In this document: piece after piece, positions 1-10,068 of the stretch
How the letters are laid out: every line of letters starts with the position of its first letter
How positions within the stretch are numbered: position 1 is the stretch's first letter
Origin: Pleurotus djamor
Taxonomy: Eukaryota > Basidiomycota > Agaricomycetes > Agaricales > Pleurotaceae
NCBI GenBank assembly: GCA_029747585.1
Contig: JAPEVF010000872.1
Location: 1 to 18,815 of the forward strand
Direction: 5' to 3'
Length of the DNA stretch: 18,815 nt
Notes under the pieces: model-generated
Databases searched by the model: none
What the model was told of the DNA's origin: nothing
The model's input: the letters and a program-made list of their open reading frames with translations, nothing else
Program-made: the position numbers and the translations under genes

Positions 1-411
1 GTTGGCCCGTTGCAACGGGTCTGCCCTCGTGCTTGGTTAGTATCGTCCCGCAACCACCATGAGCTTCGTGGACAGTAACCGCGGGGCGATCCATGCCATA
101 GACATGTCCGCTTCCTCGTTTCATCGTAACTGCGACTAGGAAGGAAGTTCCACAGCCTACAGTGGCCGAATCGGGAATGATGCGCCTACCGAGCTATGAC
201 ACGCTCTACTACAAGCGGACTCCTTCAGCGACTCACTTGGCTGTACGCGGACTGTGTAGCCGTCAAGACGTGCTATATAAGTATCCGGTTCTGCGTCATC
301 CAAAGTCGCTGTTAGCTGGACGATGACTCAGTCTCAAAGAAGCTGGTACGCGCCTCCTACGCGTATAAAAGCCAGGACGCTGCTGAGCACTTTCTAAAAG
401 CCCATCTAAAA
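1..411. other. 5' flank without a gene; kinase promoter region
   Basis: I found no supportable coding region here. Two TATA-like motifs on the + strand lie in it: TATATAAG at 274-281 and TATAAAA at 364-370. The second sits 42 nt before the ATG at 412 and is a plausible core promoter for the kinase-like gene. The upstream edge of the window may cut off regulatory DNA or a neighbouring gene. Confidence 0.5.
364..370 (+). promoter_or_regulatory. TATA box of the kinase-like gene
   Basis: TATAAAA is seen directly 42 nt upstream of the first ATG of the kinase-like frame (412). This is the spacing expected for a fungal TATA promoter with a short leader. The role is inferred from position only. Confidence 0.5.
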
Positions 412-1507
412 ATGCCCGAACATGTTCACTGCAGCCACTTACTCAGAGGTGGCCCTCACACGGATGTTACACCGTGCACCGTCACACGGCTTGTTAGACA
501 CCATGGACAAACCTCTTCTTGCGTTGCCGTCAAGACTTGGCGAATACGCTCAAAGTCAACTGAGGACAATAGAATCTTCACGAAGGTGCGTTTTCTGGCT
601 TTGTTGATACCAATATATCATGCCAATATCGACTATATAACAGCAACTGCGCAAACGCCTCGTGAAGTGGCACAGACTACAGCATCCTCATATCGCGCCC
701 ATCATCAGCTTCCTTCTTCAAGATGATAAGCCCCCTGCAATCATTCTTCCCTTCTTTGCGCGAGGAAACATCAAAGACTACACCAGAAACAATCCATCTG
801 CAAATATTTTGGATCTGGTTCGTCCCCGCCCCTCTTTTCTTGCCGAAAAACTCAAATCTTGTGCTCCAGTTACTTGGAATCGCATCTGGATTAACATACA
901 TGCACTCGCAGACACCTCCCATTGCTCACGGAACCCTCAAAGCTGTACGTCCAACATTTTATGAAGCATGCACACTGCTAATTCGAGCTTGAAAGTCAAA
1001 CGTTCTCATCACCGACTCTGGTCACGCTTGTATATCCGATCCTGGTGTTAACCTCCTTCACGTACCTCCGTATTGGATCGTAGAAGACGCTATCTACGTA
1101 CGATGGCTCGCTCCTGAGCTCCTTTTCGACGAGGAGCGGAAACCTGGACGAGTGACCTCGGCGGGTGATATCTACAGCTTTGGTATGACTGCGCTTGAGG
1201 TACGTGGATCCTCCCTTCTGTCATTCCGCTCCGAACCGCCACCACCTTCTTTTTCTTACCTCAGGTTCTCACCTCCCATCGTCCATTTTCCCACCTCAAT
1301 TCACGCTACCAAGTCATCCTTAGCCTGATGAACGGAGGTCGACCAATTAGGCCATCGCCTGCGGAAGCACCACAGCTAACCGATGCTATTTGGGCTGTGA
1401 TCCAACATTGCTGGAAGGAAGAAGCATGGAAACGGCCAAGTGCTATCATTGTATACGCTTGGCTGGATTTGATTGGTTCGAGCGCGCAGTCATGCAGTGG
1501 TGCATAA
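412..1507 (+). CDS. TKL-type protein kinase-like protein, probable pseudokinase
   Basis: Five exons were assembled by hand (412-585, 644-817, 870-944, 996-1199, 1265-1507; introns 52-65 nt, GT..AG, all phase 0), giving 289 aa. Family features: VAVK with the beta3 Lys at residue 41, LQHPHI after helix C, a GLTYMHS helix E, SNVLI in the catalytic loop, VRWLAPELL at the APE position, a DIYSFGM helix F and a CWKEEAWKRPS helix H/I. These match the tyrosine-kinase-like kinases that expand in Agaricomycetes. Two catalytic motifs are altered: the HRD/HGD loop reads HGTLKA (Thr138 where Asp is needed) and DFG reads DPG (Asp156 kept). No glycine-rich loop is visible ahead of VAVK, so the N-lobe is also short. 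The protein probably does not transfer phosphate; it may act as a scaffold or be a decaying copy. The start at 412 fits the TATA box, but an upstream exon cannot be excluded. Confidence 0.75.
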
Positions 1508-1669
1508 TTTTTCGCCTCTCTCTCCCTCTCAAGAACTTCAACAAAGTTCCTTTGGTCACGGTGAGAGGTATATGGTTGCGACTCACCTCGCGCTGCCTGT
1601 TGACGCCCATCATCCGTAGATTTACCCGAGAGATATATAGCTACTCGCCTAGACCGCGCGCTTTCTCGC

Positions 1670-2059
1670 TTGATGAGGGGACATGTCTTGGTTAGTTGGT
1701 TTCCCGCAGTCGACTCTTTCACGTCGAATCTGATGGCATTGTCTCTCTTCGTAGTGCCGGAATTTCTTGTAGATGTATCGTCTCCCACAGAACGGACTAC
1801 TGCGTATTCTGCCGTTTTGACCCATGCTATTGCAAATGTTTTGGACATTCTGACTTGTGGTTGGATCATTGTAATCCTCAAGCAAACATACAAGGATAGG
1901 GTAAGAATAGGGATGGCCAGCCTTTGGATGGTTGTACACGCTGGAATCAATACGAACGCCGAGCAGCTGTCATATCAATCTAGGATTCTTGTTTTCTTCC
2001 TCACTGCGGAATTCTTCCCGTGTCTCCATAAGCGAACACATTCGTCACTCGAGCGATGA
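1670..2059 (+). CDS. possible small membrane-protein frame, unrecognised
   Basis: An open frame of 129 codons has three hydrophobic stretches: around residues 20-36, 46-70 (AIANVLDILTCGWIIVIL) and 104-114. A multi-pass membrane protein remnant of the kind common in mushroom genomes is possible. I recognise no family, see no convincing intron and no conserved motif. The frame lies 160 nt downstream of the kinase-like gene on the same strand. It may be chance. Confidence 0.15.
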   Translation: MMRGHVLVSWFPAVDSFTSNLMALSLFVVPEFLVDVSSPTERTTAYSAVLTHAIANVLDILTCGWIIVILKQTYKDRVRIGMASLWMVVHAGINTNAEQLSYQSRILVFFLTAEFFPCLHKRTHSSLER

Positions 2060-3026
2060 CTTAACGCCCATAATCGAGAGCAGAAGCCTTGGTACTTAGG
2101 TCGGTACCCGTGAGGTACGTAACCTCCAGTCAAACGATTGGTTTTTTCTTACAACAATCAGCCTGCAACAGGGTCCAAACCCCCATCTACTCCGTGTGCT
2201 CGAGTCTGTTCATATCTTCAAGTCGGTACAGTACCCATGGGCATGCATGTGCGTCAACATTTGACCCATATAAAATCTTCTGAGTAGAGTACGGTGAACA
2301 CGGCTGGACCAGGATCTCTAGGCCGGAATATGCATTCTGCGACCTATCCAACAATGCCCCCTCCGTGTTCCTAACACATCAAGACCTCCCCGAAGGTACC
2401 TCGCCCCCCTACAGGGCCCGGCCCACACCAGCGTCTACTAGCGAGCCCAACCGCTGCCCGCCACCGCTGTACGCAGCTCAAGACAAGGTGGACTACTAGT
2501 AGGGCCTTAGCGATGTGGAGGGCGCTTTTCGGAAGGCGGTAGCCCCAGGGTCGACTCTTGATGACTGTCGGTTTCTTTGGCGTCCTGGGCGAAAAGCGTC
2601 AGCATGGGTGGGACAAAGGCGACCACGTACCGGGCGGTGGGATTTCTTTGTCGAGGTCGATGGCAGGCTCTGGAAGGAGGACCGGGCGAGTTTTATGCGA
2701 TTCCTGTTAAAAAACAAAGAACAACAAAGCGGCCCAACCACACCACCGCCACCGAAAGGCATGTCGAACTGGTTATCAACGAGACGAGCTTCTATCTTTG
2801 ACCGCTATCTGTAGCTTCGCTGGGAGTTTTCTTGGGTCTTCAAGCTCCGTATGCTTTCCTCTTTCCTCGTGTCCTCTACAGCTAGCGATATGCGCGAAAG
2901 CAACCCCTCTTTCTNCCCCCTTGTCGCCGCCCCTTATTGAGCTTTACTGAGAAGTTAGGAGGAATGCTCCGGGTATCAGAGTGACGAAGAACCTGCGTTG
3001 ACCAGATGATGCGACTCGTTCATCCT

Positions 3027-3038
3027 TGAGTCGACTCA
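3027..3038. repeat. 12-bp perfect palindrome
   Basis: TGAGTCGACTCA reads the same on both strands and contains two overlapping bZIP (Gcn4/AP-1-like) half sites. It lies in a gene-free stretch more than 1 kb from the nearest start codon, so a regulatory role is only a guess. Confidence 0.3.
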
Positions 3039-4126
3039 GGAGAGGTAACGGTACGTCGAAGAGTAACCTATGAGAAATGCAAGAAATGGGCGTCGTGGTA
3101 GTGTCGTGGCCAGCGCTACCATTGAGATCTAAGACCTTGGATCTAGCAGGCAGCGTTTCGGTGGGCCAAGGAGAGCGTTTGCGCAGGGAGGAAACCTACC
3201 GGAATGCAAAGGATAAACAGAGCAGAGCGATAGCCGGATGATGCCACTATGCCCAATTATATGTATTTATTTTCCCTTTCATTTCATTCCTGTTGTGCGA
3301 CGCGACTTCCTGTCCGTCCCCGTACTCGTTTGTGACCATTTTTCCCCCTTTGTCTTTGCTGCAGTATCACAATTCTACGCAAATTTTACGACGTTGCCAA
3401 CACGGCGCCTACTAAACTTTTTGAACCCCTACCACCATCATCTCGAGAGTAGGCTTACCTTGTTTTTCTCCTCCGTGAACACTTAGGAACTCTGGACGTG
3501 GATCACCAACGTAACCTACCTCATTCATGGAGCTGAGTCGCTCATCGCGGGCTGTCTTCTCCGTCTCGCAAGATGCACATGCATTTTTTTTGAATAGCCA
3601 CTATGGACCTTCTAGCAACTCCAAAGCCATGCTGACCTCCTCGAATTATACTACTTATAACGTCAAACCCGACTTGGCTCTTGAAATTTCCGGCACAATA
3701 CTGACGAACCTGGCATCTATCTTCAAGCTTTATTTTTAGTTTAGCTTCCGCTCATACCGATCCGAGTCCTGGACAACCGGAGCTCACTCATCGGCCTCTG
3801 CTTGGCTTGTGTTTCACGTCGAGGCTAAAATTATCCTCCACTTCATTTCGTGCAGCGCAGCAATTGTTATTGAAATTATCCTGATCATGACCACATACAC
3901 ACCATAGCACATACCGCCCAAAGAACGCCACTGCGAGTTACACGTTCGCGCCGCTGCTAACCTCCTATAGAAACGAATAACCCCTTGGAAAAGGGTCACT
4001 TACTCGTTTTCGTGGAGCCATGGATAGCCACCTTGGCCCCGGAAGCTTGAAGGACGTTCGTCGGGTGCGCATGTTTCAGGTCCTTGCACATGCAAAGGGT
4101 ATACACCGCTCACCGCCCCATCCGAC

Positions 4127-4171
4127 GGTCAAAGATGACCTTTGCCGTTACTTGGTCATGACCGTATAAAA
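4127..4171 (+). promoter_or_regulatory. promoter of the FAD oxidase: TATA box plus GGTCA/TGACC dyads
   Basis: TATAAAA is at 4165-4171, 60 nt before the chosen ATG. Immediately upstream are two inverted GGTCA/TGACC pairs: GGTCA-4 nt-TGACC at 4127-4140 and the perfect palindrome GGTCATGACC at 4154-4163, which abuts the TATA box. This arrangement looks like a dimeric-regulator site controlling an inducible secreted enzyme. The factor is unknown and the regulatory role is inferred. Confidence 0.5.
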
Positions 4172-4230
4172 GGGACATCGTATACTGTGGTATGTACACT
4201 ACTCCAAGGTCCTCCTCTCCTTTGGTATTC

Positions 4231-6024
4231 ATGTTCTCTCTCAGTGGTTGTATTTCTCTCCTCTCGGTGGCGAGCCTCGTCGCTGCCTTCCCACACGACA
4301 TCCGCGCAGACTTGGTAACATGCCTCAAGTCTGCAGGCTTGTCCGTCGTCGCACCCGGAGCGCCAGATTATGCACAAGACTCGCTGGCTTTCAACAGACG
4401 ATTCACTTATACTCCCGCCGCCATCGTCTTCCCCACATCCCCTGCCCAGGTTTCTTCAGCAGTTAAATGTGCTAAATCTTCCAATGTCCCCGTTGCAGCC
4501 AGATCGGGCGGCCACAGCTACGGCGCTTTCGGTCTCGGTGGACAGAACGGAGCCCTTGTTGTTGACCTTTCCAAAATGAAGAAGATCACGATGAACTCGG
4601 ATCAGACAGCGACCATTCAAACGGGCAATCGGCTGGGTGATGTTGCCTCGACCCTGTTCAACAATGGTGGACGCGCTATGCCTCATGGCACTTGTCGTAA
4701 GTACTTAGATCAATTCATGGATATATATTTCTGAGCGTCTTTTGATCAGCTTACGTTGGTGTCGGGGGGCACGCTGGATGCGGTGGATTCGGCCTTGATT
4801 CACGGTTGTGGGGGCTCGTTCTCGATCAGCCCACATCTGCTCAGGTTGTCATTGCCAATAGCTCTATCCTAACAGCCTCCCCGTCGCAAAACTCGGATTT
4901 ATTCTGGGTATGTTATTTTTACGATCCACTAATGCAAATCCAGGGCTAATCATACCCGTACAGGCTATCCGTGGCGCCGCACCCTCTTTTGGCATTGTTA
5001 CCGTATGTCCACGCGTTTGATATCCTTTTCTCGCCAATCTAACGACCGAGAAAAAATCTAGGAATATACCATGAAAACTTACAATGCACCTTCTTCCAAC
5101 ATCATGTTCACCTACTCATACATCGTCGATCCAAGCACCGCGACAAACATCCTCTCTGCCTTCCAGACATTCGGTCAATCCTCCGCCCCAGCTGAACTCG
5201 GCATCCAAGTTTCCATCGGCCAAAGCGGTCAGAAAAACCGAATTTCTATGTCTCTGACGGGTGTCTACTACGGCAGTCGCACCAACTTCGACAAGGTCAT
5301 ACAACCGCTTTTGTCCAAGGTTCCCAAGCCACAAAGTACGAGCGTGAGACAACTCGGGTGGATCGACTCCCTTGTTGAACTTGGAGGTATCAATACTATC
5401 AGCACGACCCTTCGTCCGGACAGCAGTGACACCTTCTTCGCGAAGAGTTTGATGGTACCTCAAGAGGCCCCTTTGACATCCGCGGCCATGCGCTCCTTCT
5501 TTGACTATGTTGGCAACCAGGGTGCATCCACAGATACGGTACGTCATCCATCCTCTCCCTTTCTTGCTTTGACCTCTCGACTGACCTCTGCTGATAGGCT
5601 TGGTTCGTCCTCGCCGACCTCTTCGGTGGAAAAGGCAGCAAAGTCAGCGAAGTACCTCAGAACGCTACGGCCTACGCCCAACGTAACGGCCTATATAACT
5701 TCCAAATGTATGCTTCATCAAGGAACTCTCAACCCCCATTCCCAGCCGATGGTATCTCCTTCGTGAACAACATGTTGAAGTCAGTCCTTTCTCATTGAAC
5801 ATCCTCTGTTCCGTATACTAATTTGTATGCCCCTCAGTTCCATCACATCCAAGATGCCATCCAACTGGAACTTCGGTGCATACGCATGTTACACGGACCC
5901 AACGCTCTCGAATGCTCAATGGCAGAAACAATATTACGGCGACCATTATCCCTCCCTCGTCTCCATCCACAACAAATACAATTCAGGCAATGTCTTCCGA
6001 AACCCCCAATCCGTCGGCAATTAA
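4231..6024 (+). CDS. secreted FAD-linked oxidase, BBE-like / AA7 oligosaccharide oxidase family
   Basis: Six exons (4231-4696, 4750-4907, 4964-5002, 5062-5538, 5598-5779, 5838-6024; introns 52-59 nt) encode 502 aa. Residues 1-19 are a clean signal peptide ending LVAA, so the enzyme should be secreted. Residues ~60-230 are a PCMH-type FAD-binding domain: RSGGHSY carries His95, the site of 8-alpha-histidyl FAD. HGTCPYVGVGGH carries Cys155 at the position that forms the second, 6-S-cysteinyl bond in bicovalent flavoproteins. The C-terminus is a BBE domain ending YYGDHYPSLVSIHNKYNS..NVF..PQS. The family oxidises carbohydrates or alkaloid-like substrates with O2, releasing H2O2; fungal secreted members with this pattern are mostly AA7 gluco- or chito-oligosaccharide oxidases. 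The exact substrate cannot be read here. ATG 4231 was chosen over the in-frame ATG at 4192 because it starts the signal peptide and 4192 is only ~20 nt past the TATA box. It is convergent with the F-box gene 139 nt away. Confidence 0.93.
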
Positions 6025-6163
6025 CGTACGAAGTTTCCCCTCCCTCTTCCCCTCGCTCACATCACGTATACACAATCATGGACTTTTGTGCGGACCTCGC
6101 TGATAATCATTACTAATTGTTAATAGTCTATAACCAACGCACTTACTACTGACGGTATCAATA

Positions 6164-7735
6164 CTATATGGTCCTGCCGCCCCACGCCTCGATAAGACAT
6201 GAAACTCCCCGCCATTCCTCACTGCTTCTTCCATAAACCATCCCAGTAGAGAGGATACACTTTTTCGGTATAATCCGACTGATGTATTTTGCAACTGCTT
6301 CTATTGATAAAGGAGACAGTGGGGAGTGACCCAAGTTGAGGTTCGTCATGTTGGGAAATAATACATTTTCCTCGGAGGGAAGTTGTTCATAGGAAGCGTC
6401 AACGTATAGACCGAGAAATCGTAGCGATTGGCATGAAGGGGAGCGTGCTAGACTTGATAGGCATGATAGATGGAGACTTGGTTCATGATCATCCATGTGA
6501 ATAGGAGATGGATTCAACTTGAGAGTGATCAGAGAAGGAAGGGATTCGGCGATTGAGATCAAATCCTGGACACTGATATCGAACGGGAAGGCGAAAGAGA
6601 GGTCCAGACACTTGAGCCTTTGACAAACGAGCAGCGGCTTCAAGTCAGTGAAACGAACGGTGGAAAGATCGATGGGAGGGTCAAAGAAGCCACGGGCTGT
6701 CAGGCTGAAGCGCTCTAGATGGGAGGGCACATTTTCTGCTATATACCCAATGGTGCGTGTGTAGGTGGCCTTCGACTCGGGCTCGGGGGAAAGAATCGAA
6801 AGGCTGGCCATAGAACTGGACGACGAACACCTTCGAAGCCACGATAAGGAGCGGTTAAGGGTTATGACGATGGAGAGCTCTTTTAGAGAAGGGAAATCGC
6901 TGGATGCAAGTAGATCTGAAGGTGATGGAAGTATCGTACCCTCTTCAACGAGATCCCACATTTCGATAGTGGTTATGACGGTCAACTCGGGGAGAGAAGC
7001 GAGGGCTTTGGTAATACGTGGGGTGAGCCAGGAAGGAGGTAACAGTACCTCCTTCAACTGCTTCATCTCGGATAGAGCCAATGGTATGGCGGTCTGGAAA
7101 TCATTTGACTCATCGGAGTTGAACTGCGCATCGAGAGCGACATTGATATAGAGGTAGGAAATACGAGGCATGATTCCGTGGAGGATTGAGATGAATGAGG
7201 TTAGTGTTGTCGTGTCGTCTTCAATCTTGTCGGCGAGATGGACTCCCCATTTTGTGACGGAAGGGCAAGCGAACAGGTAGAGAATAGTAAGATCGACAGG
7301 GCATTCCATACCTCGGAGGTTGGGAAGCAAAGGCAGATCTTTTCGTCCATTTCGCAGTTGCTCGAAGAATGAACCATGGAATTGGGGGTACCCTGAAAAG
7401 TACATGTCGAAATTCTTGACCCTCCAGGCATACGAATCAAATCTCGACCAGTCGTCTGGTTCCAACGATCGGGAAAACCGCTGTAATTCCAGCGGTCAAC
7501 AGAGTAGATTGAGGGATGAAAAACCACTCACAAGAAGGCCATCTTCACCGGCCACCAGAGGTGCGAGAAGTCTGAAAAGGTTGGGGGGATATTCCACCTC
7601 ACACCAGACAAAGGTCAGATACTCATATGACCATATTTTGTTGATAAGCAAGCACGATTCATTTTCCGAGTACTGGAGGATCTCTGAGACAAGTTCAGGG
7701 TTTGAGACGACGCGTTGCATCGCGTCCTCACGCAT
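6164..7735 (-). CDS. F-box protein with LRR-like C-terminal region (intact copy)
   Basis: Two exons on the minus strand (7735-7532 and 7480-6164; intron 51 nt, GTGAGT..CAG, phase 0) give 506 aa. The N-terminus (residues 4-45: VVSNPELVSEIL...CLLINKIWSYEYLTFVWCEV) has the F-box pattern of I/V..P.L..EIL, a Cys/Leu core and a Trp near the end, which would bind Skp1 in an SCF ubiquitin ligase. PPNLFRLLAPL, then DDWSRFDSYAWRV across the splice junction, is a pattern seen in mushroom F-box families. The rest holds irregular leucine-rich units (LKCLDLSF, LPSLITLKLNPSP, LGLYVDAS, MTNLNLGHSPLS), presumably for substrate binding. An in-frame ATG exists upstream at 7942, but 7735 is favoured because the paralogue at 16991 starts at the equivalent ATG and has a stop just upstream. 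The substrate is unknown. Confidence 0.8.
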
Positions 7736-8004
7736 GAGGCCGAAGCGTAACGTCGTGGCTTTAGGAGGGCTTGGAGTTGTTTGTAGTGAGTCCTCGAGGC
7801 TGCCTTCGGCCGTCTCCGTGGTTGCTCGAGACGCTTTTTCGTAGCTATCGTGCAGGGCAAGTCTCGTACTACAAGCTACTACATGAACACATATATGTGA
7901 AGTCCAACACACAATCAGGGCACAGATACCAAAGGAAAGCAATGACAGGACGAGAGGGATAATGGAGAACGATGACAGAAATTCAGAGCACCGAAAGAAA
8001 ACGT

Positions 8005-9766
8005 TTACTTCTTCGCTCTCTTTTTACTGGGCTCAGCCTTGTCATCTCCCTACGAGATCGGTGAGTACACACAGAAACGACACAGGAATAGACGAAGCTT
8101 GACATACCTTTCGCTTGACACCGGACTTCGCGCCTTTGGCACCCTTGCCGCCTTTCGTTGGCTTCTCCACTGGCTTCGGCTCTTTGGGTTTAACGGTGAA
8201 AAACCCATCTAGTCGACCTTGTTGTTTTGCGTTCATGAATTTGATGAGCTTGTCAGCGCCTTTGCGTACACGCTCTTCGCTGGAGAGATACATTAGTCGC
8301 GAGCCTCGCGACAGGCCACATTAAGTGAGAACATACTTGAAGCCCTTCTCGTTAACCAGAAATTGGACAAGACCATCGACGTCGGGCAGTTTCCACTCCA
8401 ACTAAGAGACGGTCAGTACAACATATATACAAGTACGCGGATTTGAGACGAACTTCAACATCCTTAGCTGGGATAACATCAGGCTTCTTGAACATTTCTT
8501 TTGCTTCTTCCCAAGGCCATTCTTCGGGTATTTGAATCCCTCCTTTGCCTTTACCCTTGCCTTTACCACCCTTACCCTTGGTGTCTGTCTTTTTGCCTTT
8601 ACTCTTGCCCTTGACTGCGTCGTCTGCCTTGAGCTTTCCCTTCCCCTTGGCCGACTTTTTTGGGGCGTCAGAATCCTCGGCATCCGAATCCTTGGTGGCG
8701 TCAGGATCCCTCTCAAAGTCAGACGTTGGGTGCACGGCTCCATCGTCTTTGAGCTCCTCGTCTTCATCCTCAGATTCGGGCTTGTCGGCCTCTTCATCCT
8801 CTGCATCCTCTACTTCGTCATCTGTTTCCTTTTTGCTAGATGTGGCAGCGCGCTCCGCTTGTCTGCCAAAGGTTGAGGGTCAAGAAGGCGAGTGAGGGGG
8901 AATGACATACTTCTCGCGAAGTTGAGCAACAATTCCCTTGAGTCCTTTGTGCTCTCGAATGAGTTTCATAGCGGTGGAAGGACCAACTCCTTTGATGGGG
9001 TCTAAGTAGTCACATCCCAGAAGGAGACAGAGGTCGATGAACTACCAAGCAGACTTGTGAATATTCGTTGCAAATATGTGGGAACTTCGTTACGAACCAT
9101 ATTCATATCCATATCCAAGCCCTCTAATGCTTTCTTCAAGTCAACGGCCATGATATCAGCCTTCTTCGCCTCCGAAAACGTTAGACGTCGGAAGAGGATG
9201 GGAGACCCAAAGGTCAATGTATCCATATCTTCCGACCCCGAAGCGTATACTTTTCCCCCTCTCGCTAGCTCAGCACACTGAGCTTCAGCTTCACTCGGGG
9301 CAATGACGAAAGGAATTCCCATCAACTTGAGCAACCGCTGGCATTCGCTGTTATGCTGAGGTGTAACTTTGACGGTACGGCGCGTAAACCGAGAGATATC
9401 TTCAGCAGTTCCGACTTCCTTTGCTTCTTCACCACCTTCCTCAGCTTCCTTCCTCTTCTCTCCTCGTTCTTTGAGCACCTTTCGCTTCATGTCTGGCGGT
9501 CGTCCATCGAAGACATAGCACACTTTGAGTCCGTTTTCAACCATGCGTATGGTGCGGTAGAATAGGCCCATTAAGTGAGAGGTGACTTCGCCAGATTCGT
9601 TCGTGAGTAACTGCCCATCTGCTTGTCGAACAGCGATGAGAAATTGGTATATTGACATAGAGGCATCGAGGGCAACTCGTCGGCCAAAAAGAGACGAAAT
9701 GGGGTGTGAAGTGACTGATGCTGGTGCGTGCGTAGTCAAAAGCGATGTCAAGCCCTTGATACCCAT
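8005..9766 (-). CDS. FEN1: flap endonuclease 1 (Rad2/RAD27 family)
   Basis: Six exons on the minus strand (9766-9098, 9041-8911, 8862-8454, 8401-8337, 8279-8108, 8049-8005; introns 48-58 nt) encode 496 aa. FEN1 cleaves 5' flaps in Okazaki-fragment maturation and long-patch base-excision repair in the nucleus. It starts [10 protein letters not shown] as all FEN1 do (the N-terminal Gly2 contacts DNA). All metal-binding acids are present: Asp34, Asp87, Glu159 and Glu161 (PSEAEAQ), Asp180 and Asp182 ([10 protein letters not shown]), and Asp234 (LLLGCDY). The helix-hairpin-helix [11 protein letters not shown] and the PCNA-binding PIP box QGRLDGFF (Gln445-Phe452) are intact, and a Lys-rich tail ends the protein. 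It is ~115 residues longer than yeast or human FEN1 (about 380) because of a low-complexity acidic-then-Lys/Gly insert, residues ~268-375, just before [13 protein letters not shown]. It lies in tandem with the F-box gene and divergent from the nuclease-kinase gene. Confidence 0.97.
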
Positions 9767-9848
9767 TTTTCAGTAGTGGATGGCGCGAGTCAAGGAGAAG
9801 CAGTCACGCTTGCTCGGTTTGACGCGCTACGTCACGCGATCGTGACAC
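9738..9848. repeat. direct repeat, copy A (FEN1 promoter and first codons)
   Basis: These 111 bp include the first ~10 codons of FEN1 and its proximal promoter. They recur in the same orientation at 12874-13000 with roughly 100 of 111 positions matching plus small insertions. Copy A is the functional one because it is continuous with the FEN1 coding sequence. Confidence 0.9.
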
Positions 9849-10068
9849 GTCGTATCCAGTTGGGTTGAGCTTGCTTCGAAGTTGAAACCCAACCGCGTAC
9901 GACAACATAATGTCAATGATAAGGCGGGTAGAATATCACGTCGACGATGGAATTGACAACGTTTTTCGTCAAGCAGCATGTAGAAAGGAGGCGTTGAGGA
10001 ATAGATAGTCAGGGGTCTTCGAGTTCCCACGCCCAGTTCTTCCACCACCATCAACTTTTGTCTACATT
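9767..10068. promoter_or_regulatory. divergent promoter between FEN1 and the nuclease-kinase gene
   Basis: This 302-bp region separates the FEN1 ATG (9766, minus) from the ATG at 10069 (plus). About 55-80 nt upstream of the FEN1 start there are two ACGCG cores and an ACGTCA, with GTCACGCGATCGTGAC forming an inverted repeat (GTCACG/CGTGAC around CGAT, 9831-9846). ACGCG is the core of the MluI cell-cycle box bound by MBF in fungi, and S-phase genes such as FEN1 are known MBF targets; control by MBF here is inferred. No TATA box was seen for the + strand gene. Confidence 0.5.

Larger units (their letters stand above)
1508..4230. other. 2.7 kb gene-poor intergenic stretch
   Basis: I could not support a gene between the kinase-like gene and the FAD oxidase. 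Open frames exist at 1670-2059 (+) and 2496-2814 (both strands), plus short ones at 3238-3486 and 3527-3739, but none has recognisable motifs or splice structure that extends it. An unresolved base (n) lies at 2915 beside a C run. A perfect 12-bp palindrome lies at 3027-3038. The last 100 bases hold the oxidase promoter. Confidence 0.5.

Noticed and set aside
2496..2814. Open frames of 88-99 codons on both strands over the same GC-rich segment
   Set aside because: No motif, no splice extension, and the frames on both strands simply reflect local base composition.
3238..3739. Short open frames at 3238-3486 and 3527-3739 (+)
   Set aside because: Composition is pyrimidine-rich with no conserved motif, intron or promoter context.
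4192..4230. Upstream in-frame ATG of the FAD oxidase at 4192
   Set aside because: It lies about 20 nt after the TATA box, where transcription would scarcely have begun, and it would bury the signal peptide behind 13 polar residues.
7736..7942. 69-codon N-terminal extension of the intact F-box protein from ATG 7942
   Set aside because: The paralogue has a stop codon upstream of the equivalent ATG, and the extension is not similar between the two copies.
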